Origin: Gigaspora rosea
Taxonomy: Eukaryota; Glomeromycota; Glomeromycetes; Diversisporales; Gigasporaceae
Reading direction: 5' to 3'
Assembly: GCA_003550325.1 (NCBI GenBank)
Contig: QKWP01001238.1
Location: forward strand, 90,026-154,025
Length of the DNA: 64,000 nucleotides
The position numbers were made by a program, and so were the translations under genes. The notes under the pieces are model-generated. The model had not been told where the DNA came from, searched no databases, and worked only from the letters and a program-made list of their open reading frames with translations. This document shows positions 1-10,388 of the stretch, piece by piece (within the stretch, counting starts at the first letter, position 1; every line of letters begins with the position of its first letter).

Positions 1-20
1 GACATTGGTTTATCAAATAA

Positions 21-274
21 ATAATCGTCCCTTGGATTGACTTATGCTTTCACAACGATAAAAATCACTACTGTTGCGGGCAGAATCGTAAGTTTATTAA
101 TTTATACACGAAAAATATAAGATTTGGATGATAAAGTAACTCGCCAGAGGTGTGACGTTGGTGATTTGGTATTAATTTATTAATAATTTATTAAAGGTAA
201 TTTAATTATAGGAATATTGGAATCCCGTAGGATATGATGATTTTACAAGAGAGAAAACTACAGTGCTTTTATAA
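21..274 (+). pseudogene. Possible 3' end of an unidentified split gene
   Basis: Three stretches can be joined in phase: one ending at 87 before a GTAAGT donor, 122-168 behind an AG, and 212-274 ending in TAA. The joined text is rich in Cys, Trp, Asp and Arg, unlike the surrounding A/T-driven noise, and finishes with DFTREKTTVLL. Against it: the putative introns are only 34 and 43 bp, shorter than those of the Argonaute gene. All three frames upstream of 87 also meet stops, with no AG in bases 1-80 that could serve as an acceptor. It may be a decayed gene end or chance. I do not recognise a family. Confidence 0.2.
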
Positions 275-316
275 CTTTTTCTGGACTAATGAACTAAAGA
301 GTCTTAGGGATAAATC

Positions 317-1934
317 TAGAGATGGGCACCATGCGCATGATGCATGCATGCATGCATGCATGCATGCGCATGGTCTAAGCAATTTAATACTAATATGCCT
401 ATACAAAAAAAATAATTGAAATAAATAACTTTATAATTTTGCTACCAAAATAACTATCTTGGTGTGACTAGTGTTTCTAGATCCAGTTCAGGTCTGGTCC
501 AATCTGAGTCTGATCTGGAATCAGACCAAACTTAGACTCTAAAATTTATTAATTTCAAACTTTAGACCAGACTCAAACTTAAGTCTGCAAACTAACTGAA
601 TCTGAATACTTTTATATGTATTTTTTTGTGCTGATCAAGCTTACTTAGTACATAAAGTTAGAATTAATTAGTAAAATTTTGTGAATCATAAGATTTTATA
701 GAATTTTATTAATAAAATTTTACAAAATCTTAAAATTCACAAATTTTTATTAATTAATTCTAACAAAACGCACTAAGTAAACTTGTTCAGCACCTAAAAA
801 TACATTAAATCGGCAGGGTTGTTTTTATTTTACTTGAAATTTGGAGAAAAGATGCATAATTTTGGATTTTTGATCAAAAAAGTCAAATTTAAGCATCTTT
901 TCTCCAAATTTCAAGTAAAATAAAAACAACCCTGCCGATTTAATGTATTTTTAGGTGCTGAACAAGTTTACTTATTGCATTTTGTTAGAATTAATTAATA
1001 AAAATTTGTGAATTTTAAGATTTTATAGAATTTTACTAATAAAATTCTATAAAATCTTATGATTCACAAAATTTTACTAATTATTTCTAACTTAATGCAC
1101 TAAGTAAACTTGTTCAGCACCTAAAAATACATTAAATGGCTGGGTTGTTTTTATTTTACTTGAAATTTGGAGAAAAGATGCATAATTTTGGATTTTTGAT
1201 CAAAAAAGTCAAATTTAAGCATCTTTTCTCCAAATGTCAAGTAAAATAAAAACAACCCTGCCGATTTAATGTATTTTTAGGTGCTGAACAAGTTTACTTA
1301 GTGCGTTTTGTTAGAATTAATTAATAAAAATTTGTGAATTTTAAGATTTTGTAAAATTTTACTAATAAAATTCTATAAAATCTTATGATTCACAAAATTT
1401 TACTAATTAATTCTAACTTAATGCACTAAGTAAACTTTTTCAGCACCTAAAAATACATTAAGTTGGCAGGGTTGTTTTTATTTTGCTTTAAATTTGGAGA
1501 AAAGATGCTTAAATTTGACTTTTTTGATCAAAAATCTAAAATTATGCATCTTTCCTCCAAATTTCAAGTAAAATAAAAACAACTTAGCCGATTTAATGTA
1601 TTTTTAGGTGCTTAACAAGTTTACTTAGTGAATTAAGTTAGAATTAATTAGTAAAGTTTTGTGAATCATAAGATTTTGTAAAATTTTATTAATAAAATTC
1701 TATAAAATCTTATGATTCACAAATTTTTACTAATTAATTCTTGCTTCTTGTACTAAGTAAACTTGTTCAGCATCAAAAAATACATATAAAATATTTAGAC
1801 TCAGACTAGTCTGCAGACTTCTGACCAGAATTAGCTATAATGCATAAAACATGCATGTATGTATGCATGCATGCATGCATGCAGCATACCATGCGCATGC
1901 ATGGTGTAGAAAAATACCATTTTGCCCATCTCTA
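317..1934. mobile_element. Non-autonomous hAT-type element with exact 8-bp target duplication
   Basis: The ends are inverted: TAGAGATGGGCA at the left and TGCCCATCTCTA at the right, apart from one or two positions. The 8-mer GATAAATC lies immediately outside both ends (309-316 and 1935-1942), an exact duplication as expected for hAT transposition. Subterminal zones carry GCATGC runs (about 335-370 and 1851-1905) and repeats around TCTGGTCC/GGACCAGA. There is no transposase; the core is a palindromic array, annotated separately. It is non-autonomous and was presumably moved in trans. Confidence 0.9.
600..1790. repeat. Array of alternating palindromes, period about 330 bp
   Basis: Two different palindromes alternate. 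The longer one (about 766-975, 1098-1305, 1425-1630) has arms reading CACTAAGTAAACTTGTTCAG, then a CCTGCCGATTTAATG-type segment, folding around TTTTTGATCAAAAA. The shorter one (about 655-765, 985-1095, 1310-1415, 1640-1745) folds around AATAAAATTYTATAAAAT. Each unit is nearly self-complementary, so the array can fold into a row of hairpins. The CACTAAGTAAACTTGTTCAG arm also occurs in the TA-flanked elements at 7997, 28940, 47270 and 48130. Confidence 0.85.
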
Positions 1935-1942
1935 GATAAATC

Positions 1943-3352
1943 GAGAAAGAATTGAGGAAGAATCACTATAACTAAGGGACCTTCAATGATAATTATTACA
2001 TGATTATAATAATGATAGCTATGTTTAACATTATTTAATATTGTTAACTATTTTTAACTAATTCTTAATTCTTGATTTCTTTTTAGATTGTTTGGATTTC
2101 GGTTCTTAATCACGGGTTGCATCAAAAACGAAATTTTTGCATTCCTGTGTCTAAAAATTAAGCTCTTTGAGTAGAAATTATCATACAAACAACCTATACC
2201 TCTATTTTGACTAAATTCCGTTTCTACACATGTCAATTATATAAAATAAACGACTTCTTTATATGATTAAATTTTATATCAGTTCAGTATTTGGTATGGT
2301 AAGTGATAATTCACGAAAAACTTTCCAAAATATCCATATTGTTAAAAAAAAGTTGGCATAATTCAGAAGAAAATTTGATTTCGGATTAGAGTAGAATGGA
2401 ATATACGATATGTCAGTTTATATTTTCACATGTTATATTGTATATAAACATATAATTCGCAGTATGCAAGTGAATATTATTTTTGCAAAGTTTTTTTTTA
2501 TAAAAAAAAATAGTATACAAAACTAACTTCTATTGATTATAATAAAGCAAAATTTAAAATTTATTTTTCTAAATAAAGAAGATACATTTGAATTTAAATT
2601 TTTTTCTAAAGAACTAGATATTTTTAAAAGGAAGTTATTCTGAGAGTTAACCTTTACTAGACTAAATATTTTTTTATTTGATAGTTTTTAATAAAAATTT
2701 TAGATAATTCAATAAATATAATCATATACAGTATATTTTTATTTTAATATTTCAAAAAGATCTGTATCTGATATATAACTAATAACATACTGTATGTACT
2801 TGCATACGTATTGATGTATTTCTTATCTGTTATACAAAAGATCAGATACATATTAGATATCAAATATTAGAAAGTGTTCTAATTATTAATAATCGTGTTT
2901 TATTATATATCATGGCCGTTACTGACTATAGGTGTTTTTGCCATCCTTCCCTATTAGAATTTCTTCACTTCTCATATTATTAAGTATTTCCTTATGTGCT
3001 CCTGCCATGCACATGAGAGTCGTAACTATCCAAGACTTAGTTACGTCCTTTTGTAAGCAAAAGAGTTCTTTATATACTTTTCATTCAACTCTAAATTAAT
3101 TGCGTCATAGTTAATCATACAATACTTATTATTTACTTTAATTGTATAATTAATTAATAATCAGATACTTATCTTATATTTCTTATGTGTCTTGATCGAT
3201 TTCTGATTAATTGTGGTTACATACATTAGACTATCTACTAGTAAACCCGAATTATACTGTTTGATAATACCATAGATCCTGGTGCACAATTCCAGTACTA
3301 ATTTTGCTATAGAACTGATTTTGGCCATGACATTATACGTAATAAGAATATT
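1943..3352. other. AT-rich stretch without recognised features
   Basis: Mostly A/T runs and short AT repeats. A 60-codon open frame on the minus strand near 2054-2236 has no ATG start and no recognisable motif, so it is not called. Confidence 0.6.
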
Positions 3353-3524
3353 TATTATTTACTCTCTAAATACAACCTCTCTAAATGCATTTTTTAAATG
3401 CATGACTTGGCTTGGTCCCAACTCATGTATTTATTTTAGATTTTTAACTTTCTAAACTCATACTTCTTCTAAATGCATAGTTTTTTATAAGCCCTTCGGC
3501 TATATATTTAGAGAGATCTGACTG
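3353..3524. mobile_element. Decayed TA-flanked element (right end kept)
   Basis: The right end reads TTTAGAGAGATCTGACTG followed by TA. This resembles the CAGTC-type ends of the element at 50438-50778, including its AAATGCA motifs. The left side repeats CTCTCTAAAT and AAATGCA but lacks a clean CAGTC terminus, so the copy is degenerate. Confidence 0.4.
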
Positions 3525-3708
3525 TAATGATTAAATTAATAGTTTTTGTATACAGTTACTTGTATATTTGTATTATATTGTAATGGAATTGCCTTTAACA
3601 CAGTTCTTATTGCTCTAACTGTAAAGCCTCAACCTCAAAACGAATTCAAATCATTAATAAGAGGCATTTCTAATCTATATCATACATGTAAAAGTACTAA
3701 AAAAGAAA

Positions 3709-3874
3709 GGGGCGTGCCATTTATCATGTAATATTTTTTACTTAATAGCCACTTCTATCCATGTATAGTGTGATCACTTTATCTAATTCTGATTGATTAA
3801 TATAATATATAGACGTGATCACTACCTCTGACCATGTATCCATGGTAAAAATCATGTAATAAATGGCATGCCCC
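3709..3874. mobile_element. Hairpin MITE with GGGGC ends
   Basis: A 166-bp element with inverted ends GGGGCGTGCCATTTAT and ATAAATGGCATGCCCC, folding back through CATGTAAT. A larger relative at 59615-61033 shares the ends and interior; this smaller copy shows what the uninterrupted interior looks like. Confidence 0.75.
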
Positions 3875-4284
3875 AAAGTAGATACAATAGAAATCAAAAA
3901 TAAAATTAAAAGTTTTAATACAAGCAAAAGTGAAACTTTACAAAAATAATAGATACAGAAGTTTTTACTTATTCTTGTAACAGAAAACAGCTCAAAATAA
4001 TGACTAATAACAAATTCAAGATTGTTGACATGAACAATAATATATGTTGCACAAAGCTAGAATTTTTGTTCACGAAAAAATAAAAACAAATAAGTAATTT
4101 TAGATAAATACAGTATAATAAATAATAACTCTGTGCAATTATTTTAATACAGATATATTAAATGTACAATATTATCAATTTTGCTAACAACTATTTTACC
4201 AACAGCTATTTTGCCAACAAAGTTGTCGATTAGGTTGGTCCAATTTATATCAGATGAATGGAAACTCTCTAGGCATGAACAGGG

Positions 4285-5105
4285 ATAGTAAATGACCTGG
4301 TTATTTGACAATTATGACCTGGTTATTTGACAATTTTTTTTTTTTAAATTTCCTTGGTAGTATACCCAAGGGCGCTGTTGGCACTCTTTTATTAACTCAT
4401 TATTTCAAAGGTCTTTTTACATATACAGAAGATTCCTAATCTATACCTCCCTCCAATCGTCTGTTTTTCCTGGCCGACTCTAGCAGTCAACCATGTCTGG
4501 TGCCCCGTACTATTGGATCATAAGCAGCTTAATGGAACTATATATCCTGCCAGTACGCTATCTAGGTCACTGTTTTTCATCTACCCCGAGAGCCACTTTC
4601 CATTTTTAGTTGGTGTAGCATTAGGTTCCTGATTTCTTACTTCCTAATTCGGTTGGTACTCTTGTCTTTTATTCTTGTTTTGTCTTATTCTTTTTATAGT
4701 GGATGGTCCTTATGTTTATGATGTTTCTTGTTAGATTTTTTCTTTTCTGGATGCTGCATGACCCCCGTGGCTATGTCACGCAGCTCATTGTCGCTGTAGT
4801 ACCATGTCTGGAAATGGTGAAGATATTCAACGCCTTATCATAGATCCTTGCTATTCTTGATCCAAACACAGTTTTGTCATCTACTAGACTCAAACTGGCG
4901 ACCTTGCGAATATGACCCTGGAGAGCGCTAACCACTGCACTATTCAACCCAGGATCTTATTTGACAATTTTTCAAATAACCTCAAATGACCTCAAAATGA
5001 CCGGTCATTTATGGTTATTCAAATTTTGGTTTATTTGAAAATGATTCGTGACCAAATGACTATAGTCATTTCCAAATGACCAGGGCCATTTGGTCATTAG
5101 ATCAT
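4285..5105. repeat. AAATGACC / GGTCATTT repeat cluster, split by a SINE
   Basis: Many direct and inverted copies of AAATGACC and its complement lie on both sides of the SINE at 4336-4956. The same motif recurs at 5668-6092. These look like subterminal repeats of one or two old transposons, but I could not find matching outer ends. Confidence 0.5.
4336..4956 (-). mobile_element. tRNA-derived SINE-like retroposon
   Basis: On the minus strand it starts with a tRNA-like head: GTGCAGTGGTTAGCGC resembles a Pol III A box and CAGTTTGAGTCT a weak B box about 35 bases on. It ends with an A-run, seen as the T-run at 4336-4345 on plus. TTATTTGACAATT is repeated at both ends (4323-4335 and 4957-4969), the target duplication of a reverse-transcribed insertion. 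The body is clearly richer in G+C than its surroundings and has no long open frame. Confidence 0.75.
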
Positions 5106-5667
5106 TTTATCTATAGTTAATATCCTACCAATCATACCAATTTTTAATATTATACACATAAAAATTCTGCAAATATGTGATTTTGAACCAATCATGGCAC
5201 AGGATCAGGTGTAATGTGAAAGCAAAACAAAACTCAAAAATCATCTATAACACAAAATTTGGCTTACACAACCATCTTCTGCGTTTTCACAAAAAATTTC
5301 TTGCAAAATTTTGCTATATATAAAGCTCTTGCTAACGTTGTCCGAACGCTCACCCTTACCTAAAATCAAAAGTTAGCTTTTAATCGAAAAATGCAATGAC
5401 GTGTCGCAATTTTTTTTTGGCCAATAGAATTTTAGCACAAATCATCACGTGCCTGCAGAAATTTTATGCGGTTCCTATGTATGATATTATTAATTGATAT
5501 GCCATTTGTAAAATCGAAAATGATTTATATAATTTTGTAATCAGTAAATTATTATTCACGAACCTTTTTTTTTTTTAAAAAAAGTAAATACATTATCTTT
5601 TGTCTAGTGTTTTTTTCTTAATCACTTTATGCCTGATATGATTCAATTGGATTGTCACTTTACAACA
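5106..5667. other. Unassigned AT-rich stretch
   Basis: No open frame, hairpin or terminal repeat that I can support. Confidence 0.5.
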
Positions 5668-6092
5668 GGTATGGTAAATGGCTTAATTATTTAGCCAAAT
5701 ACAAATGCCACTCATTTATCAAATAGAAATTGGTCATTTGGGGTCATCAACCATTTATCACGTGTAATAATATTTATTGGATAGCATCTAGAACAATAAT
5801 CAATTATGATTGGCTAAAAGTTATTGTTAGATAATCAATTAGCCAGAGGTAAATGACGTTCTTAAGTCATTTGAGCCGTGAAATGACCAATGACTGGACT
5901 AGAGCTGCAGACGTTAGAACATCAATGAACATCTACTATGACGTTTGACGTGACGTATGTGACGTGCCGTTTAATATGATTATATATAAATTTTATATGA
6001 CGTAAAGAGTGACGTACTACCTTGGACCTTCTAAATGTTTGCAGCTCTAGACTGGACATTTGTCATTTGTGCCATTTAAAGTCATTTACTTA
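5668..6092. repeat. Second AAATGACC cluster, split by a MITE
   Basis: It starts with a GGTAAATGGC segment and ends with GTCATTTACTTAC, containing several AAATGACC-type motifs in inverted orientation. The 150-bp MITE at 5900-6049 has inserted into it. Confidence 0.45.
5900..6049. mobile_element. hAT-type MITE, exact 8-bp target duplication
   Basis: Ends TAGAGCTGCAGACG and TTTGCAGCTCTA are inverted with small differences. GACTGGAC occurs directly outside both ends (5892-5899 and 6050-6057). The interior is rich in TGACGT repeats and has no coding capacity. Confidence 0.9.
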
Positions 6093-7313
6093 CTTAAAAA
6101 TCTTAACGGAAATAGTAAAAAAAGGTCTTGTATTGAGACTTTTCACCCACCCAACAGTTAGTGTTGGCTAGGTATAGATTGTCAGCGAAATGAATTTTAC
6201 CAGACATATTATAATTATACAGTATCGGTATAATTTATATTGCTATCTTATTATCAATTACCGTTACTCATTTTATTCGCGTGACTATTTTTTAAGTTGA
6301 TTTTGATTGGTTCAAATCAACGATGAAACTTAGTATATTTTATATTTTATATCATATATATAACTTATATAGATAGATTAAATTGCACAGTAGAGTCTTT
6401 TTTAAATATTTGTAGAGAACTTTGGTGATAATATAAAGGAAAATCTTAAAAAAAACCGAATATAAGTTTTTAGTCTTTCTAAAAACTTTTCGTAGAGTAG
6501 TATGATTAATTCGGGATTTTAAATTTCAACAAATCAAGAGTAACTAAGCATCTCTCTCATTGTGATTGGATAGTTATAGAGATCGTGAACAAGCACGATT
6601 TAAAGTAATCCTTACCGTTACAGTAATTTTATCGAAGATTCATAAATACGGACAAAAATCTCCAATTCCAGTGACTATTTAGCGTGAGTGATAATGTTAA
6701 ATAAATTTGAGCTAGTCATTTATGTGATATTGCAGAAATTATAAACCCGATTATGAATTGCTTATGAATCGCTTATGTGAAGAGAATGTGAAGCAAAAGT
6801 CCATTAAATCGAACTAGCGAATTTTGAAAAAGAGCTAAAGCTGAAATCTACAAATTAAAAATGAAAAGCAAATGGCACTTAGCACAATCATGTTTGAGAC
6901 AAAAAATCTACAAAGCGAATTTATTTTCGTTAAATATATAGCTATCATATGTAAATTTTCATATAAATAAAGAATTCAACTAGAAGTACATATGTGCGTG
7001 CGATGCTGTAAAATATCTTAGTTTTTTTGTTAGAGCAATTATAAAATACAGTCTCGTAAAATCTTGATTTTCTTCAGAGTAATATTTATGGTTGTAGAAC
7101 GGTCTTGTAAAAAATTCAAAATGCTTTTTATATTGATATGTGATAAATAAACTTTATGTCGAATTTTTTATGGGGCCAAAAAATAATTTATACCACTTTA
7201 TATATAATATGAGTTATATATATTAGTATGCTAGTTTTATATACTCAAATGCAATTTTTGTAATATACTCTACTACTTTACTCAATCACTCTTCGTAACA
7301 CCGATTTCAAAAT
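6093..7313. other. AT-rich stretch without recognised features
   Basis: Nothing coding or repetitive that I can support beyond simple A/T tracts. Confidence 0.55.
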
Positions 7314-7452
7314 GCGTATATTTTTTAACGCAGTTGCAGATCTCAATAGATTTTTAATATAAACATATCAATCTTTTTTTTTTCTTTCTCAATACGCGTA
7401 TATTTTTAACACGGTTGCAGATCTCAACACAATAGATTTTTAATATAAATGC
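7314..7452 (+). repeat. Direct duplication of about 60 bp
   Basis: A segment built from CGTATATTTTTTAACGC, GTTGCAGATCTCAA and ATAGATTTTTAATATAAA occurs twice with small changes, separated by a pyrimidine run. The following 200 bases are T-rich; the open frame there is a composition effect. Confidence 0.7.
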
Positions 7453-7792
7453 ATCAACCTTTTTTTTCACTTTTTATTTTTTTACTTTTCACTATATATT
7501 TTTTTTACTTTTCACTTTTGCCTTTATGTTACCTTTACTTTCGTTTTTTACTTTACTTTTTATATCTCCATTTTCTTATTCACTTTAATTTTTTTTCGAA
7601 TAAATGTAGTGTACCTAGCTACAATATTATTATGTTTAGATACTATTTAAGTTTGTGGTAAGTGTGAAGTATTTGATCTTATCTGTTATTTATTTTACAA
7701 AATAACAGGGTGTCATTCTAGGATCTAGGTTACTATGGCTCCAGTTAGGTAAAACATATGGGTCAAACTGTTATAAATGTTTGTCCACTGGG

Positions 7793-8630
7793 TAGAGATA
7801 TTAACGGATGGTGTGGTGCATACTCTGGCAGAGTATCCCTTAACACTACTACACCAGTACTACACCACACTGAAGTATGAATTAGAGCATACTCCAAAGT
7901 ATAACCCGGAGTACAGTATAACCCAGAGTATAACCCGGAGTATAACCTAGAGTACTATTGTGCTAAGCACTATGTAATACTCCGAAGTTTATAGTACTGT
8001 ATTTTCCTGAAAATAAGCTACCTTTTTGGGGGGTAGCTTATTTTCAAGTAAAATCGATTTTTGGCCAATTGCAGAAAGTTGCCACATAGTAAAGTCTAGA
8101 TTTGATTAAGTAAACTTATTTGGAAGATCAAAATACACTTACTCTGAAATTTTTGTTAAAATTAAAGAAGTTTTTATTTAACTTTTAATTTTTATGTTCG
8201 TCAAATATATTTTTTAAAAAATTTTAATTTTTTCGCTGAATGTAAAATTCAAAAGTCAAATAATAAAATTTCTCCAATCTTGATAAAAATTTTAAAGTAT
8301 GTGTATTTTGATCTCCCAAATAAGTTTGCTTAAGCGACTTTAATCAACATAGTAAAATTTGAACTTTACTATGTAGTGACTATTGTCGATTGTGGGGTAG
8401 CTTATTTTCGGGTTAAAGACGTTTTGGAGTTTTTGACCAAAAGAGGGGGTAGCTTATTTTCGAAGTTAGCTTATTTTGGAGAAATACGGTAAAATATATA
8501 CATAATCATATTTCGGAGTATAATACATTTTGTATTAGTAGTATTACTCCAGAGCACTTACTCCTATTAATAATAGAGTGGGTTATACTCCACAGTTATT
8601 CTGGAGTACCTTACTCTATTAATATCCCTA
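7793..8630. mobile_element. Non-autonomous hAT-type element, exact 8-bp duplication
   Basis: Left end TAGAGATATTAACGG, right end TTAATATCCCTA; CCACTGGG lies at both sides (7785-7792 and 8631-8638). Subterminal direct repeats of GAGTATAACCC fill about 7885-7965, with the inverse (GGGTTATACTC) near the right end. A TA-flanked element (7997-8489) has inserted into its core. It has no coding capacity. Confidence 0.9.
7997..8489. mobile_element. TA-flanked AAAATAAGCTACC-family element
   Basis: Bounded by TA (7995-7996, 8490-8491). The left end CTGTATTTTCC and right end GAAATACGG are inverted, each followed inward by AAAATAAGCTACC or GGTAGCTTATTTT. The interior is a palindrome of about 300 bp carrying TAGTAAAGT and AAGTAAACTT motifs. 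The TA duplication suggests Tc1/mariner-type mobilisation. Confidence 0.8.
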
Positions 8631-8737
8631 CCACTGGGAATACTTTAGTTAGGATTGAGGCAGCTCTTTTAGAGTGTCGAAGATGCCCTTTTGTTATTAC
8701 CCATAGTCGACATGCCATACTTTTAGGTCCTGAATAA

Positions 8738-9289
8738 GGTACTAGTCATTTCAAATATTCCTCGTTTTTTCTGTTTTTTTTTTTTTTTAGAGATCAATTT
8801 ATTTAATGATTAAATAATCACAAAATCAGTTAAATGTGTGAGAAAATATTTTAGCTTTTAAATAAAAAATGTTTGAAATCACTTCATCATTGTTTTCATT
8901 TTACACATCTGAATGATTTTTTTTACTTACAAGTGTATAAATTGTGGTTTTATAAAGTTTCTCATTATTTTGCTATTATAAAAGTGACAACATTTTAAAG
9001 AGTTCTTAAATCTGAAGATTAAGAGTTTCTCAACAACCAATTTCCCGAAAAATAAAGTAACAAATACAATGCCATTCTACTACGATCCTTGTAATAAGAC
9101 ATCACCAATTGATGCAAATAAAAAGCTAAAAAAAAAAAAAAAAAGAGTTAAACAAAATCAGACAATAAAAAAACACATACAAGAATACATATCTTATATC
9201 GCTATTCACATTTAAAAATTCGTGATGATAAATCAACATATTAACTAGAATAATAATATTAGTCTAGAGCAAGTAAAAACAGCTACAAA
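8738..9289. other. Unassigned AT-rich stretch
   Basis: A/T tracts only; no supported gene or repeat. Confidence 0.5.
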
Positions 9290-9414
9290 CAGTGTTGGGC
9301 TCTGGACCAAAAGTCCACTCTACTGGACTTATAAACTGGACTATTGGATTTATAGGTCCAGTGGACCAATTTATAAGTTCAATTTTACTGGACTTATAAA
9401 CGAGCTCAACACTG
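9290..9414. mobile_element. 125-bp hAT-type MITE, exact 8-bp duplication
   Basis: Inverted ends CAGTGTTGGGCTC and GAGCTCAACACTG. GCTACAAA is repeated directly outside (9282-9289 and 9415-9422). The interior is made of GGACTTATAA/TTATAAGTCC repeats. Confidence 0.92.
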
Positions 9415-9422
9415 GCTACAAA

Positions 9423-10388
9423 CACTTAAAAATGTTATAAATTTTGTCCCGTCACGAAGCGCAAGTCTTGATCGTTACACAGTACAGATCTTGATTATTA
9501 CATAATGCTCACTAAAAAGTCTAAAAAAAAATAAAATAAAACTTAAAAAAAAATAAAACTTAAAAAAAAATAAAACTTAAAAAAAATAAAGACAATACTT
9601 ATAAAGTTCCTTGTCAAGTCAAATTAATGCCTAACGCCAATTCTATTGTTCTGGTAAAAACAAGCTTTATAAAGAAAGGAAAAAAGAAAGTTAGTATACT
9701 AAATAAGATTCGGCTATCTCATGTGCTTTTCCGAAATTTGAGAATGTCCCATGCTGTGTTTGTCCAAAACACAACTTTGGGACATGGTGTCCAAAAATCA
9801 TATAATTACTATACAACAAAAAAATCACGCAAGAGAAAATTATCACCCTCTATCTTGGTAGAAAATACAATCTCAAAAATTTCCCAAAGTATCAACGTGT
9901 AATAAATATTATTTGATAACAAGTCATGTGTTTGATAAATAATTGTCGCAGATCATAATTTAAAATGAAATCTACATTCTACACTTAACCTGCTAGCCTT
10001 CTAAAACCCCTAATTTTTTTAAAAACTAACCCTAACCCTAAACCCCTAACCCTAAAAAATACACCCCAAAAAAATTCAGTTTTCGAGATTTTATACTATC
10101 ATTTCATTTTAATCTGGATTTCATTATGATCTGTCACAAGAATTATATATAATGAATTGCACAAAATAACAAAACAGTTCAAATCGATTATATTGAAGTT
10201 AAGTTACAAATACTCAGAAATTTCTAAGATGGAAAATTCATTATAAGACTCAATAAAGTTAAGATACTTATGCAAAATACCTTTATTAACCATTTTTTAA
10301 AACGAAAAAAGTTGTATTGCAATTTTATATTATGATTTTATGTTAATAATTTCCAAAACTATCTTTTTTTTTTTTTTATTATGTATAT
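9423..10388. other. Intergenic region downstream of Argonaute, with a telomere-like tract
   Basis: Positions 10027-10057 hold CCCTAACCCTAA-type repeats with an irregular copy, an interstitial telomere-like tract. AAAACTTAAAAAAAAAT units repeat in tandem near 9535-9590. A 91-codon plus-strand frame at 9627-9902 is A-rich and unrecognised, with internal near-palindromes, so it is not called as a gene. Confidence 0.5.

Larger units (their letters stand above)
7709..8737 (+). pseudogene. Unidentified 60-residue coding tail split by a hAT element
   Basis: An AG acceptor at 7707-7708 opens a frame of 28 codons that ends exactly at the left target duplication. If the 838-bp element and one duplication copy are ignored, the frame continues at 8639 for 32 more codons to TAA at 8735-8737. 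The text has two Cys pairs, CYKC and CRRC, 17 residues apart, resembling a zinc ribbon. A GTAAGT donor at 7660 would give a 49-bp intron upstream, but I could not find a convincing exon before it. The family is unknown, and it may be a gene remnant or part of an older repeat. Confidence 0.35.

Noticed and set aside
317..1934. Palindromic GCATGC runs as a recombination or origin site
   Set aside because: The runs are symmetric subterminal parts of a hAT-type element with an exact 8-bp duplication, which explains them.
9627..9902. 91-codon plus-strand frame
   Set aside because: A Lys-rich start, near-palindromic DNA inside and no motif; more likely non-coding repeat.
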